A stretch of DNA of 64,000 nucleotides from Pseudomonadota bacterium. GTDB taxonomy: Bacteria > Myxococcota_A > Bradymonadia > UBA4248. Under the pieces are notes generated by a model, which was not told the DNA's origin, made no database searches, and worked only from the letters and a program-made list of their open reading frames with translations. How positions within the stretch are numbered: the stretch's first letter is position 1; every line of letters starts with the position of its first letter. This document shows, in pieces, positions 48,911 through 57,353 of the stretch. Where the stretch lies: positions 22,162-86,161 of the forward strand of contig JAFUEE010000136.1 of NCBI GenBank assembly GCA_017464085.1, written 5' to 3'. Position numbers and translations under genes: made by a program.

Positions 48911-50554
48911 TTAGCCTCTGGCTTTGTTTGCCTCGCAATAGAGGCAAATGTCCCAGTGCGCTTTCATCGGGCGCCCGCAGTCCGGGCAGATTCTGGCTGC
49001 AGGTGCGGCTGCTTCAGGCTGTTTCTTTTCAGGTGCGGCTGTTGCAGGACGATTGGCGGCATCGGCTTCGCAGTAAAGGCAGGTCGTCCAGTGCGGCTTC
49101 ATCGGGCGTTTGCATACGGGACAGATGCGCTCACCGGTTTCTTCTTTTTTCTTCTTTTCGGGCAGTGGCGCGACGCCTTTTTTGGGCGCAGAGTCTGACC
49201 CGATGCCGGCTTTGCAGAACAGGCATTCTTTCCATTGGGGCATCATGGTGCGGTTGCATTTCGGGCAGATGCGGTTTTCGGCGTTCTGGCCTTTCTTTTT
49301 GGCTTCCTCAATGGCTTTTGCTCGATTTTCAGCCTTTTGCTTGGTGATTTCTTCAGCCGCTTCGCGTGCGCAGACCAGGCATTCTTTCCAGTCTGGCATC
49401 ATGGTGCGGCGGCATTTGGGGCAGACTTCGCCGCGCTCGATTTTTTCCTGTATTTCCTGTTCAGCGCGCGCGGCCTCTTCTTCCTCGAGTTTCTTTCGGT
49501 GTCTGCGGACAAGGAGAAACACGATCAGCGCGATGATCAGGACGGCGATGATGCTGCCCGTGATGATCCAGAAGAGCTTCCAGTTGAACTTGAGTTTTTC
49601 GATTTTGAGTTCTTTGTAAAACTCGGATTCGGCTTCGAGACCTGTCGGTGCATGTTTTGTTTCAAGCCTGTATTTGACGAGCTCATCGACGTGCAGCTTG
49701 GGATGCGTGAAGTCGATAAACAGCTCTCCGTAAACTTCGCCCCAGGCAAAGTTGATGTTTTCGAAGATTTTGGAAGCGTGGTCTGTCGAGCGGTAGGTGC
49801 CGCCGGTCTTTCGGCTGAGTCCTTCAAACATCGGCACGAGCTGTCGTATGAAGGGTTTGTACATGACCACATAGATGCTGATATCGTTCGCGCGCGCCTG
49901 ATGGAAGATATCCGTCATCTCTTTCTGGACATCGTCCTTTCGGAAGATATAGGAGTCGAAGGTATCGGTGACGAGTATGATTGCGCGGCGTGCGTCGTGG
50001 CGCTGGTCTGCGGCGGCGACGAGTTCGTCGATGGCTTTTTCGAGGCTGCTGTAGAGGAAGGAAGGCTGTCCTTTGGGCGTGGCGGCTTTGAGCTGTTCTG
50101 CGACGGCATCGGCTTTGCCGAGCGGCACGGTGTTGATTCCTCGTCCGTCGGCGAAATAGCCTGCCACGCGGTCATTGTCGCGCATCTGCTTGAGAATATT
50201 CTCAATGCCCGACTGCATTTCCTTGAGCTCTTTTTCGGTATATCGGTCGCTGATCGGCAGGACGAGCGCGAGGTCTAACGGCACATCCGAATCTTTCAGT
50301 GTGCTGACTTTCGGCTCGGCACTCACTAGGTCGTCATCTGAATAGACATTCATATAGGCGAGCTTGGTGGGCGGAATCGGGTATGCCTCCTTGTCGAGGA
50401 AAGTCGCTCGGATTTGTATGTCGGGGGCCTTGCTGACATCTACCCGGTCGATCTTGATGCGGTATTCTTTGGGGACATATTGTGCATATCCCGAGGCAGC
50501 AAGACCGAAAAGGCAGGGAAAGACGAGCAGTGCGGTGCGGATAAAACTTTTCAC
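48911..50554 (-). CDS. VWA-like domain, membrane segment and four zinc ribbons
   Basis: 547 residues. Signal peptide to about residue 24 (ASGYAQ). Residues about 85-300 form a VWA fold (LDLALVLPISDRYTEKEL, RRAIILVTDTFDSY), but the DxSxS metal site reads PISDR, so it is degenerate. A membrane segment lies at about 332-354 (FWIITGSIIAVLIIALIVFLLV). After it, charged helices alternate with four ribbons of the form CPxCxRxMxxxWxxCLxC. Topology would put VWA in the periplasm and ribbons in the cytoplasm. It could pass a periplasmic signal inward or recruit cytoplasmic partners. Sixteen bases before the amidase gene and nine after the Tat protein gene. Confidence 0.8.
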   Translation of the reverse strand: MKSFIRTALLVFPCLFGLAASGYAQYVPKEYRIKIDRVDVSKAPDIQIRATFLDKEAYPIPPTKLAYMNVYSDDDLVSAEPKVSTLKDSDVPLDLALVLPISDRYTEKELKEMQSGIENILKQMRDNDRVAGYFADGRGINTVPLGKADAVAEQLKAATPKGQPSFLYSSLEKAIDELVAAADQRHDARRAIILVTDTFDSYIFRKDDVQKEMTDIFHQARANDISIYVVMYKPFIRQLVPMFEGLSRKTGGTYRSTDHASKIFENINFAWGEVYGELFIDFTHPKLHVDELVKYRLETKHAPTGLEAESEFYKELKIEKLKFNWKLFWIITGSIIAVLIIALIVFLLVRRHRKKLEEEEAARAEQEIQEKIERGEVCPKCRRTMMPDWKECLVCAREAAEEITKQKAENRAKAIEEAKKKGQNAENRICPKCNRTMMPQWKECLFCKAGIGSDSAPKKGVAPLPEKKKKEETGERICPVCKRPMKPHWTTCLYCEADAANRPATAAPEKKQPEAAAPAARICPDCGRPMKAHWDICLYCEANKARG

Positions 50555-50563
50555 GAGTTCCCC

Positions 50564-50941
50564 CTAAAGACCGAAGCTGAAAGGCTGAGCGAGAACTTCC
50601 ACGGGCTCGCTTTGGAATGCGCCGGTTGCATCGTAGACGATGGCACTCAGTTCATAGCTTTCCTGGGTCGTGGAAACGAAGGGAATTTCGATCTCGAGTT
50701 CTCGCGCGCCGTGCAGCGAGCCGAGTGTCTGAGTCTTGCCCTCATATCTCGCGACGAGATCGACGTATTTGTTTTCAGGGGAATCGGTATCGATTTTCAG
50801 TGTGAGGATCATGCCGGGCAATGCGCGCCACTCGCTGAAGCTGGCGTTGCCCCGGATGATATGTCGTGCAAGCAGCCCCAAGCCGGTCATTGCCGCGAGG
50901 CCACCTGTTGCCTGAAGGAAATTTCGTCGTGTCCAACGCAT
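50564..50941 (-). CDS. Small Tat-exported protein of unknown function
   Basis: 125 residues. The N-terminus MRWTRRNFLQATGGLAAMTG is a twin-arginine signal followed by a hydrophobic stretch to about residue 26; it may remain as an anchor. The mature part of about 95 residues is beta-rich (LTLKIDTDSPENKYVDLVARYEG... YELSAIVYDATG), perhaps an Ig-like fold. No cofactor motif seen. It ends nine bases before the VWA/zinc-ribbon gene, so the two are likely made together. Confidence 0.75.
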   Translation of the reverse strand: MRWTRRNFLQATGGLAAMTGLGLLARHIIRGNASFSEWRALPGMILTLKIDTDSPENKYVDLVARYEGKTQTLGSLHGARELEIEIPFVSTTQESYELSAIVYDATGAFQSEPVEVLAQPFSFGL

Positions 50942-51125
50942 CTTCGTACCTCCTCTTGGCGTTCATGCCGTATCTATTCTATATTGTACGCTTGCCAGAT
51001 TGCAAGAAATCAGTCGAAATTGACGCTCCGTAGGGGGCGTCGGGGCTGTGATGCGCGTCGGGTGATTTTGTGATGCCCCGTGGATGCATCGGGGCGTTGC
51101 GGGGTGGAACCCCGCACTGGGGGTA

Positions 51126-51155
51126 GGCGCGTATCGCGCTTGCCGCGATAGCGCC
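51126..51155. repeat. REP-like hairpin
   Basis: GGCGCGTATCGCG-CTTGC-CGCGATAGCGCC in the 247-bp gap between the propeller-like and Tat-protein genes. Confidence 0.55.
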
Positions 51156-51188
51156 GCTTGGGGCTTGCGCCCCCTGTAAAATGTCAGA

Positions 51189-52607
51189 TCAAAAAAGCTG
51201 AATCTTTCGGATGCGGGGATCTTCGTCAATGCCCGGAGATTTGATGTTGAGGATCTCGTGCCAGTCGTCGCTGTCGGCGCTGACAAAGGGGAGCTGCCAG
51301 AGGGGATTGACGCAGTCGTAGGAGATGTTCCAGAAATGGAGGGATCCGTCCGAGAGCATTGCCAGCGTGTGACGCGGCAGGTGGTATATGGCCTTGACGA
51401 AGCAGTCCGGATTTTTGCCGGTCGGGGAGATGCACAGTGAGTGCGCAGCGGTCAGGGCTGCCTTGAGATTGGGCTGCGGCGTGGTCGTTGTCAGATAGAG
51501 GCGATGGCGTGTCCATTCGACCGTGATTTTGGTGTTCGGGTCGTGAAGATCGAACATCTGCGGGAGATCCTGCACGTCGAAGCGCGTGTCAGCCACGGGC
51601 TTTTGGTTGCGCCAGAGCAGGGCGGTGCCTGTATCGTCAAGGCTCATGATGCCGACTTCGGTGCGGAGAATGCGAGCGACCGGGGCTTCATGGACGAAAT
51701 GTGTGGTCCATGCGCCATTTGTGTCGATGAATCGGACTTCTCGGTTCTGCATGCCGCCGCCGCAGGTTATGAAGCCGTTGCCGTCTGTGCAGCAGTCATC
51801 GAGCAGTGTCTGTTCGACATTGGGGAGCAGGATGTCTTTGAGGACGCATCCCGCATCTCGTGCATCGCAGCCATTTTGTTTGTCAATGGCTTCGCCGAGC
51901 GCGGGGACATTGAGCTGGCAGAGTCTGCAGACGTCTGAAAATACGGGCATCTGTGGTTCGAGCGTGACAAAGAAAGTGCCGTCCGCGATGGGGCCGCAGA
52001 GGCGTTTGATCGCGCTGTCGAAGCGCAGTGTCGCGAACGGCAGCGGGCATTTGGCGTTGCCGGCGGGCAGTTTTCGGGAGAGGTCGACGATGGTCAGTGT
52101 ATCGGTGCCATGTGCGAAGACGAGATATGGTCCGAGGGCCAGCCAGTGTATCTGCTCGCTCTGAAAGCCGTTGTTGATCATCGGTTCGGCGATCGGTTTT
52201 TCCGCGAGTGCGTTCAGTGTATATGTCTCCCCGTTGTCTTCGCTGACGAGCAGGCAGTTGCATCCGTTGCGCAAGCATGTGAAGCGGCCGATCTGTATCG
52301 GCAGACAGTCCTGGCAGAGGGCATATTTTGAGGGGTGATCGACCAGGGAGCAGTCTTTGGTGAGTCCTCGTCCGCGTGCGGCCATGGGGATTCCGAAGAT
52401 GCGTTCGGACATATTCCTGCCGACTTCTTTGCCATATCGCGCGACGATATCGTCGGTGAGTATGAGCGCTTCGAGAAGCTGTCCCTTTTTGAGGAATTGG
52501 GTTGCGGTTGCTTCCCAGGCGGGCACCTGAGGCGTCGGCCTGAGCTTTTCGAACATGCGGATCTGGTTGTATGAAGCATGGCTGATGTATGCTGGTGTGA
52601 TGATCAT
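51189..52607 (-). CDS. Propeller-like protein with a cysteine cluster, coupled to Hsp70
   Basis: 472 residues. The ATG overlaps the Hsp70 stop (ATGA), with GAGGAG just upstream. After an N-terminal helical part (about 1-70) comes a cysteine cluster (ALCQDCLPI... FTCLRNGCNCLLV) that could bind metal. WD40-like or sensor-like beta strands follow (VSEDNGETYTLNAL, IHWLALGPYLVFAHG, GIMSLDDTGTALLWRN, HTLAMLSDGSLHFWN). No signal peptide. No family recognised with confidence. Coupling to Hsp70 suggests a client or cofactor of it (inference). Confidence 0.7.
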   Translation of the reverse strand: MIITPAYISHASYNQIRMFEKLRPTPQVPAWEATATQFLKKGQLLEALILTDDIVARYGKEVGRNMSERIFGIPMAARGRGLTKDCSLVDHPSKYALCQDCLPIQIGRFTCLRNGCNCLLVSEDNGETYTLNALAEKPIAEPMINNGFQSEQIHWLALGPYLVFAHGTDTLTIVDLSRKLPAGNAKCPLPFATLRFDSAIKRLCGPIADGTFFVTLEPQMPVFSDVCRLCQLNVPALGEAIDKQNGCDARDAGCVLKDILLPNVEQTLLDDCCTDGNGFITCGGGMQNREVRFIDTNGAWTTHFVHEAPVARILRTEVGIMSLDDTGTALLWRNQKPVADTRFDVQDLPQMFDLHDPNTKITVEWTRHRLYLTTTTPQPNLKAALTAAHSLCISPTGKNPDCFVKAIYHLPRHTLAMLSDGSLHFWNISYDCVNPLWQLPFVSADSDDWHEILNIKSPGIDEDPRIRKIQLF

Positions 52608-54142
52608 GGCTGCTCCTCTGATTCAAGCGCTTCCAGAGCGCGCATGCTCATGTCGACGACCTGAACGGATTGTGACTGTTTTGTCTCGAGGTCGATGGCG
52701 GTCACCGAGAGGATGCCGCTGACATCGATGCGAAGCGAGACTTCGATTTGCGGTTCCATGCGCCGCGCGGGCCGGATGCCGCTCAGTTCGAATGTCGCGA
52801 GGCGCGTGTTGTCTTCGACATGTCTGCCTTCGCCTTGAAAGATAGAGATGATGACGCTTTCCTGATTGTCGCGGCTTGTCGTGAAGACGCGCGACACGCG
52901 ATGCGGAACTTTGGTATTCTTGGGTATGAGCGGGATGCAGACGCCGCCTGCGGTTTCGATTGAAAGCGTGAGCGGGATGACATCGAGCAGGAGGACGACA
53001 TCTTCATCGTTGTCGAGCGCCATGGCCTGAATTGCCGCGCCGATGCCGACTGCCTCGTCTGGGTTGATCGCTGTATTTGGGGCGATACCGAACCAGTCGC
53101 GGACCATTCGGCGTATGAGTGGCATGCGCGTCATGCCGCCGACGAGGATCACTTCGTCTATGTCGTCTTTTTTGAGGCCGGCGCTCTCAAAGACGTTTCG
53201 GCAGATTTTGAAGGAACGCTCGACAAGCGGCGTGCAGAGTTTTTCGAGCTCTGCGCGTGTCAGGACTTCTCGGATCGCATATTTCGGGTCGATATCAGGC
53301 ACGATGCCTGGAAGATCGATCAGGGTCTGGTCTGCGGAGGAGAGCTGCATCTTGGCGAATTCAGCGGCATCGAGGATGCGCTGTTTCGCGAGCGAGTGGA
53401 TGCCGAGGTCGATTCGCGTGGTTTTCTTGAAGCGATCGCAGATTTTGTCGGCGATTGCCTGGTTGAAATCATTTCCGCCGAGGAATGTGTCGCCGCCCGT
53501 TGCCAGGACGTTATAGATGCCTTCGCCGATTTCGAGGACTGAGATATCGAAGGTGCCGCCGCCGAAGTCGTACACGGCGATGGTCTTTGTCATGTCGGTG
53601 CCGTAGCCATAAGCGAGCGCGGCGGCGGTGGGCTCGTTGATGAGGCGCGTCACTTCGAGGCCTGCGAGTTCTGCCGCGTGTTTTGTCTCCTGGCGTTGTT
53701 TGTTGTCGAAATGAGCGGGCACGCTGATGACCGCCTGATGGACGGGTTCTCCGAGAGCATTTTCGGCAAGCGTCTTGACTTTCTTGAGGATGGCCGCGCT
53801 GATTTCAGTCGGGCTCAGGCACTGTTCGCCGAGCATCACGCAAGTCATCTGGTCCTGCGAGGGCATGATTGAGTAGGACAGGAACGGAAGGATACGCTGT
53901 ACTTCTTCGGAGTCAAAGCGCTGTCCGAGCAGGCGTTTGGCCGAATGGACGGTCCGTTCGGGCTGGACGGACATCTGGGCTTTTGCGAGATAGCCGATAA
54001 AAAACTGCCCCTTTTTGTTCAGGGACATGACGGAGGGGAGTGTCGATCGTCCCTTGTCGTCCAGAATGACCTGGGGAACGCCGTTTTTGACGACTGCGAC
54101 ACAAGTATTGGAAGTTCCAAGATCGATTCCGATGACCGGCAT
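52604..54142 (-). CDS. Hsp70-family protein lacking the C-terminal lid
   Basis: 512 residues from MPVIGIDLGTSN at 54142, with AGGGAGGA upstream. ATPase motifs are intact: IDLGTSNTCVAV (phosphate 1), YDFGGGTFDISVL (phosphate 2), VGGMTRMPLIRR (adenosine). Linker and beta substrate-binding domain follow (DVIPLTLSIETAGG), and the protein stops shortly after it (ITAIDLETKQSQSVQVV). True DnaK has about 100-130 more residues of helical lid and tail. It is therefore a specialised Hsp70, not the housekeeping DnaK; no grpE or dnaJ is nearby. First gene of the overlap pair with the propeller-like protein. Confidence 0.9.
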   Translation of the reverse strand: MPVIGIDLGTSNTCVAVVKNGVPQVILDDKGRSTLPSVMSLNKKGQFFIGYLAKAQMSVQPERTVHSAKRLLGQRFDSEEVQRILPFLSYSIMPSQDQMTCVMLGEQCLSPTEISAAILKKVKTLAENALGEPVHQAVISVPAHFDNKQRQETKHAAELAGLEVTRLINEPTAAALAYGYGTDMTKTIAVYDFGGGTFDISVLEIGEGIYNVLATGGDTFLGGNDFNQAIADKICDRFKKTTRIDLGIHSLAKQRILDAAEFAKMQLSSADQTLIDLPGIVPDIDPKYAIREVLTRAELEKLCTPLVERSFKICRNVFESAGLKKDDIDEVILVGGMTRMPLIRRMVRDWFGIAPNTAINPDEAVGIGAAIQAMALDNDEDVVLLLDVIPLTLSIETAGGVCIPLIPKNTKVPHRVSRVFTTSRDNQESVIISIFQGEGRHVEDNTRLATFELSGIRPARRMEPQIEVSLRIDVSGILSVTAIDLETKQSQSVQVVDMSMRALEALESEEQP

Positions 54143-54425
54143 AAATCCTCCCTGGGGATGCAAATAGGATCTGTGGGACAACACCTGGCGTGACGGGGCA
54201 CGAGGGGGTTATGCATTTTCCTAAAGAAGAGCGATAAGCGGTATGTATGATGAGATGATTTGAGGATGTGAACAGGCGATGGGGCTCAGCTTTGCGTGGA
54301 GGTTTGCCATGGATTGTGCCTGTCAGATATCCCGACAAATGATCTCAGCTTCGAGGGGCGCTGGTTTGGCAATGGGCCGGCGAGCATTCGCGCCGGCATC
54401 TGTGTCAGCCGGCGGAGGCTGTGGA

Positions 54426-57044
54426 TTATCTGCCGAACAGCTTGCTGAAGAAGCCTTTTTTCTTGGGTTCCGGTGCGGGCGGGACCGGTTCCGGGTTCCG
54501 CTCTCTCCGTCTCGGCACTGCCTGGCGGCTGGATGTCACTTCGCTCATGATGATATCGTTTGAGGAATCGCGCTGGACTGCGGGAGTGGACGTGCCGTTC
54601 ATGGATTCCAGCGTCGCGACATCGGAGAAATTGGCAAAGGGGTCATTGACCGGCTCTTCCTGCTTCTGGGATTCGATGGCGGCCATATCCAGGCATGGCA
54701 TGTCGAAAACGAATTCATCGTCTTCTTCGGGTTGCTGCGCTGCTTGAGCATTTTCGACGGTGGAAGCGGATTGAGATTCGATCGAGGGCGCAGGCTGCGA
54801 TTCAATCGCGGTTTCCTGAATATTTTCTTGGGGCTCGGTGACGGATGTTTCCGGTGCCGGGGCTGTTTCTTCCGTTTCCGCTGGTTCCTCATCTTCAGGG
54901 GAGATGGCAGGGGAATCTATGGATGAAAACATGTCCTCTTGAAGCGCGGCGAATAACTGGGAGGGTGTCTCTTCGTCTGCGATCTGAAAATTTGAATTCG
55001 ACGGACGCTTGTTCATATCAGGCTCCTTTTGATTATCCTTAATGTCGGTATCATCCTTGTTTCCTGGGAATTCAGCAGTTGTCGGTTCAGCGGCATTTGG
55101 TGCTGGGAGAGCTTCGTCTGCAGCTGGGGTGCCGGAGCCAGCGAGCGGATGCTCAGGAGCGTCTTGCGCCGCAGGCGTATCCGGAAGTCTTGAGGCTGAC
55201 GGGCTGGCGATTGCCGACAGTTTTGGCGAAGCATTCAGCGCGCTCGGCGCTTTGGGAAGCTTGTCTGAGGCAGCTGTGTGCGAACCGGAGAGCTTGCTCA
55301 GCGCAGGCGTCAGAACGCCCGACGGCCGTGAGGGCTGCGGGGCTGGCGCGGGCGTTTCGGGCTTGTCTTCCTCCGAGGGGGCATCGCCTGTGTCTTCAGC
55401 ATTTGCCTCATTAGCGGCGTGCGGTTCTGAAGTTTGCGCAGTTTCATCATTTGCGGCTTCGCCGGCAGCCGGTTCCTGTGCGCCAGCTTGAGCTGTACCA
55501 TCGGGGATGGCATCAGCATCGGTCGCGAGCGTTTCGTCCGCTTTTGCTATTTCCGTTGCAGGCTCGTCAGCAGGTTTTGGTTCTGCATTATCATCGATGC
55601 AGTCGGAATCAATGCTGAGCGCGCCAAGCCAGGGTTCGGTTGAATCATCCGGTTTGCGGGGAGCGTTGTTTTCTGCGCTTGCGGCCTTGATCTTTTCCTG
55701 TTGTATGATTTCGGCAGTGCGGTCATGAAGCGCGCGGATAGCTTCGCTCTGCGAGTCATTCCGCTCGATTGCGGTCATGTATGGGGAAGTCTTGCGCAGC
55801 GTGGACTCATAATCGATAATTTTGTTTCTCTGTCCCCAGAACGGCCGGAATTTTTCTTCGGGCTCAGGTTTTGTCATTTTCCTGAGCGATTCTTCTTCGA
55901 GGGCGGGGGTGTCGCCAGTGATTTTCGAGAGCTCGTCTTTGACGGCCTCTTCATCGGTTTCGAGTGTGCCGATGGGGGTGTTCAGCTGCGTATGGGAAAT
56001 TTTCTTTTTAGGGGCATCTGCCGTTTCTGCGCTGATATCGTCGGCATTTGCGGGCGGTTTTGTGACATCCCGCGGATCGGCAGTAGTCTTTGTCTGATCG
56101 GCGCCGTCAGCCTGGATGCGTTCGCTGATTTCATCGGAAGAGAACGCTTCGGAGAGAGATTCGGCAAATGCGGAAGTGTCGAGGTCGTCGAGCACCATAT
56201 CATCGATATCGTCGAGCATTTCCGGAGCCGGGAACATATCCTCGGCATCGGTTTCCGATGTGATGACAGCGCGCTGCCCTTTGACGACATCGCGTTCGGC
56301 TTTGATGATTTCCTTGATGGCTGCGAACTGTCCGGTGCGTATCTGCGATTCGCTTTTGATGGCTGCGAACTGGTCAGATCGCGTGAGGATCGTGGCGCGC
56401 GGTGCGTTTGGCGCGATGTTCTGGTTGAGCGCGGAGAGACCGAATGTGGCAGGCAGCGGCGTCGGCATGTCGTCGGGCTCATCCTGGGCAGAGAATGAGA
56501 ATGCGCTGTTCTGCCCAAAGAAGTCGTCTGCCGGCTTGGCAAAGCTTCCGCTGGGCATTTTGTTGCGCGAGGGTGTCTTTTCGATTCCCGAAAATAGGGA
56601 ATCGAGGCCCATGTCGAGATCGTCGTCACCGAAGATATCGAGTCCTTCGCCCCCGTGTGTCTGGACGATTTTCTGGTTTTTGACGGCTTCTTCTGGATCT
56701 GGAGCGATCTTGAGCGAGACATCGGTATCCGTGCTTCCGAGGATGGCGTCGACGACTTCCTTGAAAGCGCGGTTGATGCGGCGCAGCGCGACGAGCATGC
56801 CGGATTTCTGGCTGGAGGGGCCGCCGATGAACGGCACTTCCTTTCGTACGACGCCTTCGCCGGAGTAAACTTTTGAGCCGTCTGCAAGCCGGAATTCAAA
56901 CTGCACTTCAGAGCCGACGGGTTTAGTCATTCGCGTATGGATGAACAGACCACGGCGCGTGATCAGGGGTGCCATGCCCTGAATCAGCTCTTCTTGCGTG
57001 GAATATTTAAGGGTTGCGCGAATTACTTCTATTTGTGAAGTCAC
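54426..57044 (-). CDS. PilZ-like domain protein with long disordered tail
   Basis: 872 residues from a GTG at 57044, with GAGG upstream. Residues 1-105 look like the PilZ variant common in myxobacteria (MAPLITRRGLFIHTRMTKPVGSEVQFEFRLADGS... GMLVALRRI); the c-di-GMP-binding RxxxR motif is not obvious. Two short repeats RSDQFAAIKSESQIRTGQFAAIK lie near residue 220. The rest is acidic low-complexity A/E/P/D sequence, ending in a basic KKKGFFSKLFGR tail that could touch membrane. Transcribed alone from a good promoter; gene of unknown role, perhaps a motility or polarity scaffold. Confidence 0.7.
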   Translation of the reverse strand: MTSQIEVIRATLKYSTQEELIQGMAPLITRRGLFIHTRMTKPVGSEVQFEFRLADGSKVYSGEGVVRKEVPFIGGPSSQKSGMLVALRRINRAFKEVVDAILGSTDTDVSLKIAPDPEEAVKNQKIVQTHGGEGLDIFGDDDLDMGLDSLFSGIEKTPSRNKMPSGSFAKPADDFFGQNSAFSFSAQDEPDDMPTPLPATFGLSALNQNIAPNAPRATILTRSDQFAAIKSESQIRTGQFAAIKEIIKAERDVVKGQRAVITSETDAEDMFPAPEMLDDIDDMVLDDLDTSAFAESLSEAFSSDEISERIQADGADQTKTTADPRDVTKPPANADDISAETADAPKKKISHTQLNTPIGTLETDEEAVKDELSKITGDTPALEEESLRKMTKPEPEEKFRPFWGQRNKIIDYESTLRKTSPYMTAIERNDSQSEAIRALHDRTAEIIQQEKIKAASAENNAPRKPDDSTEPWLGALSIDSDCIDDNAEPKPADEPATEIAKADETLATDADAIPDGTAQAGAQEPAAGEAANDETAQTSEPHAANEANAEDTGDAPSEEDKPETPAPAPQPSRPSGVLTPALSKLSGSHTAASDKLPKAPSALNASPKLSAIASPSASRLPDTPAAQDAPEHPLAGSGTPAADEALPAPNAAEPTTAEFPGNKDDTDIKDNQKEPDMNKRPSNSNFQIADEETPSQLFAALQEDMFSSIDSPAISPEDEEPAETEETAPAPETSVTEPQENIQETAIESQPAPSIESQSASTVENAQAAQQPEEDDEFVFDMPCLDMAAIESQKQEEPVNDPFANFSDVATLESMNGTSTPAVQRDSSNDIIMSEVTSSRQAVPRRRERNPEPVPPAPEPKKKGFFSKLFGR

Positions 57045-57109
57045 TGATTTACCTCGTTAAAATCATAATATGCCCATCATGCAGCTCAAAAAGCGCACAA
57101 AGGCATCCA

Positions 57110-57138
57110 ATTATACGATATTTTATAAAAATAGCCAA
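57110..57138 (-). promoter_or_regulatory. Sigma70 promoter of the PilZ-like gene
   Basis: Minus strand TTGGCT (57133-57138), 17-base spacer, perfect TATAAT (57110-57115), about 65 bases before the GTG start. Confidence 0.7.
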
Positions 57139-57218
57139 AAGAATACCTGAGGGCAGGCCGGCGAAAAAGTCAAGGCATGTGTGTCCGCGTGCTTTCTGCG
57201 TTGCAGATACGCACGCGC

Positions 57219-57306
57219 GGCGGCGCTATGCGTCAGCCGTGGCCTGCCGCATACGCGCCGCCATCAAAAAAAGCGCCGCGTATCGCTTTGGCGATAGCGG
57301 CGCGGC
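57219..57306. repeat. REP-like hairpins
   Basis: GGCGGCGCTATGCG...CGCATACGCGCCGCC with a long loop, then GCGCCGCGTATCGC-TTT-GGCGATAGCGGCGC with one unpaired G. Confidence 0.7.
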
Positions 57307-57353
57307 CCGGGCGTGTCGCAGACAGCCCGGGCGTGTTCAGAAAAGCCATGCGC

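Larger units (their letters stand above)
57045..57353. other. Intergenic region, 309 bp
   Basis: Contains the promoter of the PilZ gene and two REP-like hairpins; no gene seen. Confidence 0.6.

Noticed and set aside
54279..54563. Plus-strand 94-codon frame upstream of the Hsp70 gene
   Set aside because: It overlaps the end of the PilZ gene antisense and lacks a ribosome site or conserved features.
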